This document shows, piece after piece, positions 24,521 through 37,852 of a DNA stretch of 64,000 nt (position 1 is the stretch's first letter; each line of letters starts with the position of its first letter). The position numbers and the translations under genes are program-made. Source of the stretch: JAHEJJ01 sp965212205 (GTDB lineage: Bacteria; Bacteroidota; Bacteroidia; Flavobacteriales; Flavobacteriaceae); contig CBDBUX010000011.1 in NCBI GenBank assembly GCA_965212205.1, positions 744,001-808,000 on the forward strand, in the 5' to 3' direction. The notes beneath the pieces are model-generated. The model ran no database searches and was not told the DNA's origin. It worked only from the letters and a program-made list of their open reading frames with translations.

Positions 24521-25897
24521 ATGGCACAAAAACCATCAATACCTAAAGGAACCAGAGATTTTTCACCGGCTGAAATAGCCAGGAGAGACTTTATCATCGA
24601 TACGATCCGTCAGCAATTCGAACGATTTGGCTTTCTGCCTATTGAAACACCGGCTATGGAGAACCTGGAAACTCTGACCGGGAAATATGGTGATGAGGGC
24701 GACCGGCTTATTTTTAAAATACTTAATTCAGGGGATTATCTGGCCAAGGTGAATCCCGAACTATATGATCAAAAAGATGCACAGAAACTGGCCACGCAGA
24801 TCAGTCAGAAAGCACTCCGCTACGATCTGACCGTGCCCTTTGCACGCTATGTGGTCATGCACCAGAACGAGATCGATTTTCCTTTTAAGCGATATCAGAT
24901 ACAACCAGTATGGAGGGCAGACCGGCCTCAGAAAGGAAGGTTCAGGGAGTTTTATCAATGCGATGCTGACGTGGTGGGAAGCAATTCACCGATGCAGGAG
25001 TTAGAATTTATCCAATTGTACGATGCGGTATTTAAGGACCTGGGATTTAAAGGGGTCACGATACGACTCAATCACCGTAAGATCCTTTCGGGACTGGCAG
25101 AAATTCTTGGTGCAGGAGAGAAGATCGTCGAATTTACGACGACCTTGGATAAAATGGACAAAATCGGAATGGATGGCGTTAGGGCCGAACTTGCACAACG
25201 CGGTTTTCCCGAAACGACCTTGACCGAATTAGCCCCTTTATTTTCATTACGAGGATCCAATAATGAATTGTTAGCGGCCCTACGGAATGTGATGGCAGAT
25301 AGTGCTATAGGCAGGGAAGGTATTGAAGCAATTGAATTTTTATTGGAGTCCTCGGCTCAACTCGGCTTAGATTGTTGCAATGTCCGTGTAGATATTTCGT
25401 TGGCAAGAGGACTTAATTATTATACAGGGCCAATATTTGAAGTTCAGGCACCTGAAGGTGTGGAGATGGGTTCCATAGGAGGGGGAGGTCGTTACGACGA
25501 TCTGACCGGTATTTTTGGTCTCAAAGGCGTCAGTGGAGTCGGGATTTCATTTGGACTGGACAGGATATTTCTGGTTATGGAAGAACTAGGGCTATTTCCA
25601 GCGTCTGTTACAAAGGATCTGGAAGTATATTTCCTGAACTTTGGACAAGCCGAAGCCATGGAAGCGATGAAACTTCTAAAAGCGATGCGAAAGGCTTCCG
25701 TGAAATGCGATATATACCCAAATCAGGCCAAGATCCAGAAACAGATGAAATATGCGAACAGTCGCGGTGTGAACTATGTTGTTTCTATAGGAGAAAATGA
25801 AATGAAGGCCGGTGAATTTCAGGTCAAGAATATGGAAAACGGAGAACAGAACCGTTATCTCTTAAGTGAGGCCGAAGCTTTTATCAGATCGCTCTAG
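24521..25897 (+). CDS. hisS: Histidyl-tRNA synthetase
   Basis: A 458-residue class II aminoacyl-tRNA synthetase that charges tRNA-His. N-terminus PSIPKGTRDFSPAEIARRDF; motif 2 WRADRPQKGRFREFYQCDAD; the histidine-specific motifs ARGLNYYTGPIFEVQ and GSIGGGGRYDDLTGIFG; motif 3 GVGISFGLDRIFLVME; then the anticodon-binding domain (LEVYFLNFGQAEAMEAMKLL, KCDIYPNQAKIQKQMKYAN). Complete. Its 3' end overlaps the convergent NUDIX gene by 36 bases. Confidence 0.97.
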   Translation: MAQKPSIPKGTRDFSPAEIARRDFIIDTIRQQFERFGFLPIETPAMENLETLTGKYGDEGDRLIFKILNSGDYLAKVNPELYDQKDAQKLATQISQKALRYDLTVPFARYVVMHQNEIDFPFKRYQIQPVWRADRPQKGRFREFYQCDADVVGSNSPMQELEFIQLYDAVFKDLGFKGVTIRLNHRKILSGLAEILGAGEKIVEFTTTLDKMDKIGMDGVRAELAQRGFPETTLTELAPLFSLRGSNNELLAALRNVMADSAIGREGIEAIEFLLESSAQLGLDCCNVRVDISLARGLNYYTGPIFEVQAPEGVEMGSIGGGGRYDDLTGIFGLKGVSGVGISFGLDRIFLVMEELGLFPASVTKDLEVYFLNFGQAEAMEAMKLLKAMRKASVKCDIYPNQAKIQKQMKYANSRGVNYVVSIGENEMKAGEFQVKNMENGEQNRYLLSEAEAFIRSL

Positions 25898-26440
25898 GGC
25901 TTGTCTGATGGCAATCACCACTTCCTTATAATAGGGTCCCTGATGGGGAACAAATACAGACTGGTTACCCAGGCCCCAGGTTACTTCGGCAAACTTGATC
26001 AGCGGGATAAGCTGTAACTCTTCAACCTCACTTTTTTGTTTTTTAAGGTCTTTTAGAGGTGTATGGAGTTCACAAATAAAACTATGGTGGAATTCGAAGT
26101 CTTTATAATTCTCATTGTGCACTTGCTCGGATCGATATATCCCAATCTTTTCCAAAGATTTAGCATCTATTCTAAGGCCAATCTCTTCATGGGTTTCCCT
26201 AACTGCAGCAGACAATATGTCCTCACTGGCTCCAACATGGCCGGCTACTGAAACGTCCCATAGAAGGGGATATGTTTTTTTCTGACGACCTCTTTTCTGA
26301 ATCAATACCCGCCTGTCGCTGGTATAGAACCATATATGCACTGTAGGATGGAATAGACCTTTCAGATGCGCTTCTGATTTCATCAGCTGTACGCCGGTAT
26401 ATTCTCCTTCGTTATCAAGTATGTCAACGAGCTCATCCAT
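25862..26440 (-). CDS. NUDIX hydrolase
   Basis: A 192-residue protein with a complete Nudix box, GHVGASEDILSAAVRETHEE followed by IGL, which matches GX5EX7REUXEEXGU. The flanks (VDILDNEGEYTGVQLMKSEA, HPTVHIWFYTSDRRVLIQKR) resemble the IPP isomerase-like and YfcD-like group that hydrolyses nucleoside diphosphate derivatives. Substrate not determined by sequence. It lies 27 bases downstream of the M42 peptidase gene on the same strand and is probably co-transcribed. Confidence 0.88.
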   Translation of the reverse strand: MDELVDILDNEGEYTGVQLMKSEAHLKGLFHPTVHIWFYTSDRRVLIQKRGRQKKTYPLLWDVSVAGHVGASEDILSAAVRETHEEIGLRIDAKSLEKIGIYRSEQVHNENYKDFEFHHSFICELHTPLKDLKKQKSEVEELQLIPLIKFAEVTWGLGNQSVFVPHQGPYYKEVVIAIRQALERSDKSFGLT

Positions 26441-26467
26441 GACGGGATTGGCCTTATGGTCTCTGGA

Positions 26468-27547
26468 TTAATCGAAATAACTAAAAGTTTCTCCTTCTTT
26501 AATGGTGAGCAGGGTTTCATACATTAGGCGGATAACATTCTCCACATCATCGCGATGTACCATTTCTACTGTGGTATGCATGTACCTTAAAGGCAGGGAG
26601 ATTAATGCTGAAGCGACACCGCCATTGCTGTAGGCAAAGGCGTCGGTATCTGTGCCTGTAGACCTCGAAGAAGCCAGTCTTTGAAAAGGTATCTTTTTTT
26701 GCTCGGCCGTTTCGATAATCCGCTCGCGAAGTTTATTCTGTACCGCAGGAGCGTATGAAATCACGGGTCCGGCTCCCATTTCAGTATGACCTTCTTTTTT
26801 CTTGTTGATCATCGGTGTTGTTGTATCGTGGCATACATCGGTTACAATAGCTGCATTGGGTTTGATGGTCTGGGTGATCATCTCTGCGCCCCTAAGACCT
26901 ATTTCTTCCTGTACCGAATTGGTAATGTATAAACCGAAGGGAAGAGTTATTTTGTTCACATGGAGTAAACGGGCCACTTCGGCTATCATAAATCCACCGG
27001 CACGATTGTCTATGGCACGGCAGATAAACTTGTCCTTGTTAAGTATCTGGAAAGAATCAGGATAGGTGATCACACAGCCTACATGAACGCCCATTTTTTC
27101 CACCTCTTTCTTATCCTTGGCACCGATATCGATAAAGATATTGTCGAGTTTTGGAGGTTCTTCTTTAGCTCTGTTGCGCGTGTGGATAGCTGGCCAGCCG
27201 AATACACCTTTTACTATACCCTTCTTGGTATGGATATTCACCCATTTTGACGGAGCGATCTGATGATCGCTACCACCGTTTCGGATCACGTAAATCAATC
27301 CCTCATCCGTAATATAGTTAACATACCAGGAGATCTCATCGGAATGCCCTTCAATCACAACCTTATAGGGTGCATCAGGATTGATCACCCCTACTGCTGT
27401 GCCATAGGTGTCGGTGATAAAATCATCAACATAGGGTCGGATATAATTCATCCAGAGTTTCTGCCCTTCCCATTCGTAACCGGTAGGGGCAGCATTATTG
27501 AGATACTTTTCGAAAAATTCAACAGATTTCTTGTTGAGGACCTTCAT
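26468..27547 (-). CDS. M42 family metallopeptidase (glutamyl aminopeptidase/endoglucanase M type)
   Basis: A 359-residue dinuclear zinc aminopeptidase, cytoplasmic. Metal and catalytic motifs: EGHSDEISWYV (His and following Asp), AIDNRAGGFMIAEV (bridging Asp), QEEIGLRGAEM (catalytic Glu-Glu), VTDVCHDTT (Asp), and HTTVEMVHRDDVE (His) at the C-terminus. This is the usual order and spacing for M42 enzymes, which form tetrahedral dodecamers and trim peptides. Neighbours give no pathway hint. Confidence 0.92.
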   Translation of the reverse strand: MKVLNKKSVEFFEKYLNNAAPTGYEWEGQKLWMNYIRPYVDDFITDTYGTAVGVINPDAPYKVVIEGHSDEISWYVNYITDEGLIYVIRNGGSDHQIAPSKWVNIHTKKGIVKGVFGWPAIHTRNRAKEEPPKLDNIFIDIGAKDKKEVEKMGVHVGCVITYPDSFQILNKDKFICRAIDNRAGGFMIAEVARLLHVNKITLPFGLYITNSVQEEIGLRGAEMITQTIKPNAAIVTDVCHDTTTPMINKKKEGHTEMGAGPVISYAPAVQNKLRERIIETAEQKKIPFQRLASSRSTGTDTDAFAYSNGGVASALISLPLRYMHTTVEMVHRDDVENVIRLMYETLLTIKEGETFSYFD

Positions 27548-27625
27548 CTTTTATCGCTTTTACATTAGGCTTACAAACTTAACAATATTCACTTTTATTT
27601 AGTATCAGCTCTAAAGTTTAATCTT

Positions 27626-27633
27626 TAATTTTG
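27626..27633 (+). promoter_or_regulatory. -7 box before the DUF4294 gene
   Basis: TAATTTTG fits TAnnTTTG and lies 13 bases before the first ATG (27647) or 25 before the second (27659). Confidence 0.5.
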
Positions 27634-27646
27634 GCAAGACCTTTGT

Positions 27647-28345
27647 ATGATTTATGTGATGATAAAGAATATTGTTCTCACAACGATGATGCTTTCTTTC
27701 CTCTGGCTTAGTGCCCAGGTAAAAGAACAAGAGCTCGATTCAGTGGCTGAGAAGATGATTATAATAGAGGGCGACTCGATCTTTCAGCAGTCCATTGCCC
27801 TTGATGAAGTATATATTTTTGGCAAGCTTAAATTTGAATCCTACGAAGATAAGTTGCGGTACTATATTTTGCGCAGGAAGACGATCAAGGTCTATCCGTA
27901 TGCCAAGCTGGCGTCGGAAAGACTGGAAGAACTCAATGATTCTCTTTCCAAAATCAATAAAAAGAGACAACGGAAAAAATATACCAAGCATGTTCAAAAG
28001 TATATCGAAGGAGAATTTTCAGAAGAGCTGAAGAAGCTTACCCGCACCGAGGGTCAGATATTGGTAAAACTAATATACCGGCAGACCGGAAATACGGCCT
28101 TCAATCTGGTAAAAGAGCTGCGAAGCGGTTGGCGTGCCTTTTGGTATAACACTACAGCCAAGATGTTTGATATCAGTATCAAGCAGGAATATCATCCCGA
28201 ATCGGTTCATGAAGACTATCTCATCGAGGATATTTTGCAGCGGGCATTTGCCTCAAAAAGGCTTGTACGACAACAAACGGTACTCGACTATGACTACGCT
28301 TCTCTTACAAACAAATGGAATAAAGAAGCTCGAGAAAAAAAATAG
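27647..28345 (+). CDS. DUF4294 domain protein, exported
   Basis: A 232-residue protein. The start is either 27647 or 27659 (MIKNIVLTTMMLSFLWLSAQ); both give a signal peptide, cleaved near SAQ, so it is probably periplasmic. The mature part is highly charged, with DEVYIFGKLKFESYEDKLRY, RRKTIKVYPYAKLASERLEE and a helical segment rich in Lys/Arg (SKINKKRQRKKYTKHVQKYI), then RTEGQILVKLIYRQTGNTAF and LRSGWRAFWYNTTAKMFDIS. These are the conserved blocks of DUF4294, a Bacteroidota-wide family of unknown function. It is transcribed toward the rRNA operon with its own promoter. Confidence 0.85.
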   Translation: MIYVMIKNIVLTTMMLSFLWLSAQVKEQELDSVAEKMIIIEGDSIFQQSIALDEVYIFGKLKFESYEDKLRYYILRRKTIKVYPYAKLASERLEELNDSLSKINKKRQRKKYTKHVQKYIEGEFSEELKKLTRTEGQILVKLIYRQTGNTAFNLVKELRSGWRAFWYNTTAKMFDISIKQEYHPESVHEDYLIEDILQRAFASKRLVRQQTVLDYDYASLTNKWNKEAREKK

Positions 28346-28472
28346 TTGTAGGAGTCCAAAAAATCTCTTAATTTTAAAGGCCTTTTTTCCACCCGATTTC
28401 AGTAGGTGTCTCTCTTTTAGAGAGTTAATAAAAAGCATCAAAAAAAAATCTTAAAATTAGCGGTTAATGTAG
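28346..28472. other. Gap between the DUF4294 gene and the rRNA promoter
   Basis: I see no gene here. A short inverted repeat (CTCTC TTTTA GAGAG, about 28410-28424) is too weak and lacks a T-run to be called a terminator. Confidence 0.5.
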
Positions 28473-28501
28473 TTGCATTTGAAAAATACGCTCTATATTT
28501 G
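28473..28501 (+). promoter_or_regulatory. Promoter of the rRNA operon
   Basis: TTG (28473-28475), an 18-base spacer, then TATATTTG (28494-28501) match the Bacteroidetes promoter. A run of A lies just upstream (28440-28448), like an UP element. Transcription from about 28508 would make a leader near 290 bases before 16S, the usual arrangement for rRNA antitermination and processing. Confidence 0.75.
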
Positions 28502-28507
28502 CAGCCG

Positions 28508-28796
28508 CTTTGGGGGATACCTGGGGCGAATTCAGGTGATTTAGGGTTTTCTATTAAATGGAAATTCGTTTAATCACAGGTTCATTGAAATGATGTGACA
28601 GATAGCGTAAGCTTTAGTATTGATGGGGGTATTTATATTTCTGTTAGTGCTAAGGTGTACAAAAAAAAATCATTAAGAATCAATTCTTTTAATTCAGGTG
28701 ATCAAAGAGACGGGATAAGTCTTCGGGTTGATTTTTGTTTTTTCTATTATTTAAGGAGAGGCAAAGAGGTGCAATAGTTAGAATATTGACAATTCA
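28508..28796 (+). other. rRNA operon leader
   Basis: About 290 bases of non-coding leader between the promoter and 16S. It has A- and T-rich tracts (for example a run of A near 28660-28670 and TTTTTGTTTTTTC near 28735) and no convincing reading frame; frames that open here start inside low-complexity sequence. Processing sites cannot be placed by eye. Confidence 0.6.
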
Positions 28797-30324
<1,528 letters not shown>

Positions 30325-30491
30325 AGAGAACTAGGCATTGCTTTGATATTTTCTTAAGTGCTGATAGGGAATATAAGGAGTTGACCCATTGGGGTCTTGT
30401 TTTGTCTCTGGTCCCTGAATTAAGAGAATTGGATTGAAGAAGGGTGATTTTTTTTAAGTTATCTGTCACTTTATTATAAAGTATTAAGTAA

Positions 30492-30550
30492 GCAGTAGCC
30501 CCGTTAGTCTTGAGCAGTAAAAAGCTGTAGACTGATCACGGGTTAACTGC
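30492..30550. repeat. Nested hairpin in the 16S-tRNA spacer
   Basis: Four successive pairing blocks face each other: GCAGT (30492-30496) with ACTGC (30546-30550), CCCGT (30500-30504) with ACGGG (30538-30542), AGTCT (30506-30510) with AGACT (30529-30533), and AGC (30513-30515) with GCT (30524-30526). The hairpin sits 12 bases before tRNA-Ile and is a likely processing or structural element of the transcript. Confidence 0.6.
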
Positions 30551-30562
30551 AGACTGTAACGA

Positions 30563-30636
30563 AGTCTCATAGCTCAGCTGGTTAGAGCGCTACACTGATA
30601 ATGTAGAGGTCGGCAGTTCGAGTCTGCCTGAGACTA
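30563..30636 (+). tRNA. ileT: tRNA-Ile (anticodon GAT)
   Basis: Cloverleaf of 74 bases: acceptor AGTCTCA pairs with TGAGACT, D arm GCTC/GAGC, anticodon arm CTACA-CTGATAA-TGTAG with GAT, T arm GGCAG/CTGCC with loop TTCGAGT. CCA is not encoded. Standard position in rRNA operons. Confidence 0.97.
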
Positions 30637-30649
30637 CGGGGTAGGATTG

Positions 30650-30690
30650 TTAATTATTAATTACTGATTATTAATTAGTAATTCTATACG
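30650..30690. repeat. AT-rich TTATTAATTA repeats between tRNA-Ile and tRNA-Ala
   Basis: TAATTATTAATTACTGATTATTAATTAGTAATTC carries several overlapping direct and inverted copies of ATTAATTA. Not part of either tRNA; probably low-complexity spacer. Confidence 0.45.
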
Positions 30691-30795
30691 TTCATTTAAA
30701 GAAGAAGGAAATTTTAGAAGTTGAGTGGTTATCACCAAAAGCGGTAGGCACGTTATACTGTTAACTGATAACTGATAACTGCCAACTGTCATCAA

Positions 30796-30871
<76 letters not shown>

Positions 30872-31132
30872 GTGTTCTACGAAGCCTTGTGCGAAGTAGG
30901 ACGGAATTCATGCAAAGAAGTTTTGGAAAAGGATATACTCCTTTGCCGAGGCTACGGAGCACGAAGGAAAGTTCATTGACATATTGTAGCAACGCGTGTA
31001 TAGTTTTTATTGATTTTATCGATAGGGATTATGCACCTGTTTTTTTGTAATTAGGGAAAAACACGAATTGAATATTAAAGTAGAGAAAAAAGAGCAAGGG
31101 TAAGAATCTTATGCGACGAAAGGTCTAGAAGG

Positions 31133-33992
<2,860 letters not shown>

Positions 33993-34141
33993 GTTGTCTT
34001 TATTTATAGACCCAAGGCGCAAAGATTCTTAACCTGGCTTTTTTCTTTACCTTTTTCTTCAATAGTGTTGCTACAATATGTTACGATATGTGCAGTCATG
34101 GACTGTAGTCTAAAGGGCAAAGCCCCACAGACTTAAAATTT

Positions 34142-34249
34142 GGGTGGCTATGGCGACGGGGCTCACCCCTTACCATTCCGAACAGGGAAGTTAAGCCCGT
34201 CTGCGCCGATGGTACTGCCGTAACTGGTGGGAGAGTAGGCCGCCGCCTT
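34142..34249 (+). rRNA. rrf: 5S ribosomal RNA
   Basis: About 108 bases: GGGTGGCTATGGCGACGGGG pairs at its ends with GTAGGCCGCCGCC; CCATTCCGAACAGGGAAGTT and GCCGATGGTACTGC are the conserved internal blocks. Follows 23S by about 150 bases. Confidence 0.95.
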
Positions 34250-34254
34250 CTTCG

Positions 34255-34293
34255 AAACCCTGTAGTAAACTTGTTTTACTGCAGGGTTTTTTT
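34255..34293 (+). terminator. rRNA operon terminator
   Basis: A long hairpin, AAACCCTGTAGTAAA facing TTTTACTGCAGGGTTT around a CTTG loop with one G-T pair, followed by a T-run. The 236 bases after it (34294-34529) hold no feature I can support; the frames there are weak. Confidence 0.92.
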
Positions 34294-34529
34294 ATGATCA
34301 AAACCCTGGGCCAGTAAATTGCGGGGGCAAGGCCGCCTCCCCACACTAAAAAGATACTGCTGCAAACTGAAATAAACCAGCAGGGAAAAAAATACTCCTC
34401 AGAAAGCCCTGCCGTACCAGTCATAATTCCCTGCAGAAATACATTGCTTTTCCATACCATAATACCTGAGTAAATATCTCTTGGATAATTGGTTTTCAAC
34501 TATATTTATATATTGCTAATCACTCCCTC

Positions 34530-35846
34530 ATGAGTAATAATCCTCAGGATCAGAAATTCAAAAAATGGCTGGATATCCTTCAACAGGAGAGCTGGCAGTT
34601 GGAGCTAATTATATCTGGATTCGCGATATACGGACTATTTATGGTGATCGGTCCAATTGAAATGGAAAGCCTGGAGGCGCAAAATGACCGCAATATGTAC
34701 AGGATCTTTCTTATGCAAGGTCTCCTGATTTCCTGGTATATCCTCACTATAAATCTATTAACCCATGTTATTCTACGCGGTCTGTGGATCGGAGCCATCG
34801 GCCTGCGCTATGTTTCCGGAGAAATAGACTATAAAAGTCTTAATTATAGCCCCAAATTCACCAGGCATTTGTTAAAAAGAGTGGGTTCATTTGATAATTA
34901 TGTTGCCGTACTGGAAAAATATTGCAGCATTATTTTTGCCGTTACTTTTTTATTGGTTTTTTATCTTCTTGGCCTTCTTTTGATCGCCTTTTCGTTTACT
35001 TTATTGGGTCTGATGATTGCGAAAGATGAAAACCCAGATTGGTTACGCTATGGAATTGGAATTCCTGCCACTGTATTACTTGGAATTGGCACAATACTTA
35101 CCTTCATAGATTTTGTTACACAGGGTTGGCTCAAAAAGAAAAAGTGGACCACTGTATTCTATTACCCCGTCTATTGGCTTTTCAAATACTTAACCTTATC
35201 CTTTCTATACCGCCCAATGGTCTATAATTTTCTTGACACCAAATTTGGGAAACGTCTCAGTATGGTAATTGTACCACTCTATCTCGCGTTCACAGTTTTG
35301 GCCGCAACCGGATTTAGTACCTCCAACTATTTTGAGAAAGATATGGCGGCCAATTCTTATACCGCCAGTTCAAAAAACTATGAGGACGAAATTTTAGAAA
35401 AAAGTTTATTCGCCGATCGCGTGTCAATTCCATCTAAAATTATCAACACTCCCTTTCTTGATGTTTTTGTAGTATACGGCAGTACTATTGAGGACGACGT
35501 ATTTTATTTTAAAGAAGAATTAAAGCCAGAAGAGGACCTTAGAGGAATTTTTTCACGGGTTTTTTCAGACGGTGCTATACCCTGGAATAAAAGGGGAGAA
35601 CTTATAGGGGAATATATGAACACCCTGGAGGATATGTACACCATTAGTATAGACAGTACAGAGTACAAGCCTAAATTTGTCATCAGTCAAAATCTTCAGG
35701 ATCAATTGGGCCTCCAAACAGTTTTAGATATTAAAGATATACCCGAAGGGAAGCATGTCCTTAAACTAGCCAGGAAAGATCATCGAGAAGAAGAAGTCTA
35801 TACAAGAGTGATTATACAAATTCCTTTTTGGTATTATACCGATTGA
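34530..35846 (+). CDS. Unrecognised multi-pass membrane protein
   Basis: A 438-residue protein with five likely membrane segments: about residues 24-43 (ELIISGFAIYGLFMVIGPIE), 62-84 (LLISWYILTINLLTHVIL), 128-158 (IFAVTFLLVFYLLGLLLIAF onward), 165-187 (GIPATVLLGIGTILTFIDFV) and 236-256 (VIVPLYLAFTVLAATGFS). The last 180 residues are hydrophilic and probably one soluble domain (DVFVVYGSTIEDDVFYFKEE, RGELIGEYMNTLEDMYTISI, ending PFWYYTD). I know no family for it and see no catalytic motif. It is followed 33 bases later by an exported amidohydrolase. Confidence 0.85.
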   Translation: MSNNPQDQKFKKWLDILQQESWQLELIISGFAIYGLFMVIGPIEMESLEAQNDRNMYRIFLMQGLLISWYILTINLLTHVILRGLWIGAIGLRYVSGEIDYKSLNYSPKFTRHLLKRVGSFDNYVAVLEKYCSIIFAVTFLLVFYLLGLLLIAFSFTLLGLMIAKDENPDWLRYGIGIPATVLLGIGTILTFIDFVTQGWLKKKKWTTVFYYPVYWLFKYLTLSFLYRPMVYNFLDTKFGKRLSMVIVPLYLAFTVLAATGFSTSNYFEKDMAANSYTASSKNYEDEILEKSLFADRVSIPSKIINTPFLDVFVVYGSTIEDDVFYFKEELKPEEDLRGIFSRVFSDGAIPWNKRGELIGEYMNTLEDMYTISIDSTEYKPKFVISQNLQDQLGLQTVLDIKDIPEGKHVLKLARKDHREEEVYTRVIIQIPFWYYTD

Positions 35847-35879
35847 GGATACAAGATTCTAATAAAAAGAAATTCTAAA

Positions 35880-37217
35880 ATGAAACACCGCTTTCTAACT
35901 TCATTATTTCTCTTATGTCTTTTACTTTGCAAGGCGCAGAGCTCGGATATCAAGGCACTTGTAGGAGGGACACTTATAGATGGCTACGGCTCCGACCCAA
36001 TTCGCAATAGCGTGATCATTATTGAAGGAGAGAAAATCAGAACTGTAGGCACTATTGCAGATACTCCCATCCCAGAGTCGGCAGAAATAATTTCAACAGA
36101 AGGGATGACAGTATTACCAGGATTATGGGATATGCATGTACATACCATGATCAATGGCCATGCCGACTACAACTATTGGGATAAAACATACCCGCCGCTA
36201 TTTAAAGACGTAATCATGCCAGCCTCCGCTCATCAACTTCTTATGGCAGGTGTAACCAGTGCAAGAGATCTGGGAGCACCCTTAGAAGCCAGTATTGCAG
36301 TAAGGGACGCTATCAACGATGGCAGTATTCCAGGGGCCACATTGTATGTTTCAGGTCCTTTTATACAGCACAGGCCTTATCCCGGAACAGAGGATTTTCG
36401 CTGGGGGGTTTACGGGCCTGAAGATGGTCGTAAGAAAATCAAAAAACTTGCAAAGGCCGGGGTAGATGTTATAAAGCTGATCGATCAGGATCAGATGAGC
36501 ATGGAGGAATTAAAAGCGGTGGTAGACGAGGCTCACAAGAATAACTTGAAAGTAGTTGCACATGGCCATCGCCCTGAAGAAATCAGAAGAGGATTGCTGG
36601 CCGATGTGGATTGTTTTGAGCATACCGGACTTTCATCAGCACCTGCCTATCCCGACGATGTTATGGCAATGATTAAGGAACGAACCGCTCAAATGAATAA
36701 AGGTCCCCTGTTCTGGTGTCCAACCGTTGAAGGACTGTATAATTACGAATATGTGCGCGATAATAGAGAAAAACTCGATAATGATAGTTGGCACCTCGGA
36801 CTACCGGATAGTATTATTGCAGATATTAAAAACAGTATCAAACATCCCGACAGACTACCTTATTTTCAATTAACACCGTCTCGCAAACCTACCTTGCAAA
36901 CCAAGATCAATCAACTCCTCGATGCAGGTGTGGTGCTCCTGGTTGGAACAGATAGCGGGATCCCGATGAAATTTCACAGTCAGTCTACATGGAATGAGTT
37001 GGATGTTTGGGTCAACGAATTTGGGGTCGACCCCATGTATGCTATTCGATCGGCTACTTACTGGCCTGCATTGTGGATGGGGGTGGCCGATGAAGTAGGG
37101 ACGATCACCCCAGGTAAATATGCAGATATAATCGCTGTGGATGGCGATGTCTTACGCTATATCAGCCTGCTTCAGGATGTTGATATAGTTATCAAACACG
37201 GCACCAGGTATAAATAA
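35880..37217 (+). CDS. Amidohydrolase family protein, exported
   Basis: A 445-residue protein with signal peptide MKHRFLTSLFLLCLLLCKAQ, so it acts in the periplasm. The urease-superfamily metal sites are present: DMHVHTMI (HxH), VIKLIDQDQM (a Lys in the position that can be carboxylated), VVAHGHRPEEI (His), CFEHTGL (His) and VGTDSGIPMKF (metal Asp). The IPGKYADIIAVDGD-like ending TPGKYADIIAVDGDVLR is the family C-terminus. Related exported members cleave dipeptides or other amide bonds (prolidase-like), but the substrate cannot be read here. Its stop codon overlaps the next gene's ATG. Confidence 0.88.
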   Translation: MKHRFLTSLFLLCLLLCKAQSSDIKALVGGTLIDGYGSDPIRNSVIIIEGEKIRTVGTIADTPIPESAEIISTEGMTVLPGLWDMHVHTMINGHADYNYWDKTYPPLFKDVIMPASAHQLLMAGVTSARDLGAPLEASIAVRDAINDGSIPGATLYVSGPFIQHRPYPGTEDFRWGVYGPEDGRKKIKKLAKAGVDVIKLIDQDQMSMEELKAVVDEAHKNNLKVVAHGHRPEEIRRGLLADVDCFEHTGLSSAPAYPDDVMAMIKERTAQMNKGPLFWCPTVEGLYNYEYVRDNREKLDNDSWHLGLPDSIIADIKNSIKHPDRLPYFQLTPSRKPTLQTKINQLLDAGVVLLVGTDSGIPMKFHSQSTWNELDVWVNEFGVDPMYAIRSATYWPALWMGVADEVGTITPGKYADIIAVDGDVLRYISLLQDVDIVIKHGTRYK

Positions 37218-37849
37218 TGGTGGCCCCCTATCACAAGGAAGAACGACTGAATGCAATTTCACATGCTTTTGGAATTCTACTTGGAATAGTAGGATTCTAT
37301 CTTATGGGAAAGAATTCCTATGATCATCAGAAATATGTCGGCTTTTCTATAATCGTCTATAGCTGCTCGATTATTTTGCTTTTTACCGCCTCAACCTTGT
37401 ATCATTCGGTGCATCTGAATCCGCTTAAGGCCAGGCTCAGAATACTCGATCATATCTCTATCTATTACCTTATTGCCGGCACTTATACCCCTGTCGCCCT
37501 GATCACGCTATCCGATGGTAACGGTTGGCTGATCTTCTATTTGATATGGGGCATTGCACTTTTGGGCACCGTGCTCAAAGTTTTTTATACAGGTCGATTT
37601 GAAGTTTTTTCGTTGATGTTATACCTGTTTATGGGATGGCTCATCATCTTTGATATTACCAACCTTGTTGAAAGTACAAGTACTAACGGATTAATACTTC
37701 TCTCGATGGGTGGGGCATTTTATACAGGCGGAATATTTTTTTATGTTAAAAAGAGTATTCCTTATAACCATCTGATATGGCACCTGTTTGTTTTAGGCGG
37801 GGCCATAAGTCATTGGTTTTATATCTACTGCGAAGTCCTACCTGTATAA
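37217..37849 (+). CDS. Hemolysin III family (YqfA/PAQR-like) membrane protein
   Basis: A 210-residue seven-helix membrane protein. Conserved family residues: ERLNAISHAFGILLGIVGFY, the second-helix STLYHSV with Ser and His, DHISIYYLIAGTYTPVALIT with Asp, and the final helix HLIWHLFVLGGAISHWFYIY with two His. These Ser/Asp/His residues form the zinc site shared with PAQR proteins and alkaline ceramidases, so hydrolase activity on a lipid amide is possible. Actual hemolysis is doubtful. It overlaps the amidohydrolase stop codon by one base, so they are co-translated. Confidence 0.88.
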   Translation: MVAPYHKEERLNAISHAFGILLGIVGFYLMGKNSYDHQKYVGFSIIVYSCSIILLFTASTLYHSVHLNPLKARLRILDHISIYYLIAGTYTPVALITLSDGNGWLIFYLIWGIALLGTVLKVFYTGRFEVFSLMLYLFMGWLIIFDITNLVESTSTNGLILLSMGGAFYTGGIFFYVKKSIPYNHLIWHLFVLGGAISHWFYIYCEVLPV

Positions 37850-37852
37850 GGA

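Noticed and set aside
28595..28777. 60-codon frame in the rRNA leader
   Set aside because: It sits in low-complexity leader between the rRNA promoter and 16S and has no sensible domain or start context.
34191..34499. 102-codon minus-strand frame after 5S
   Set aside because: It runs into 5S rRNA and its terminator; composition is not protein-like.
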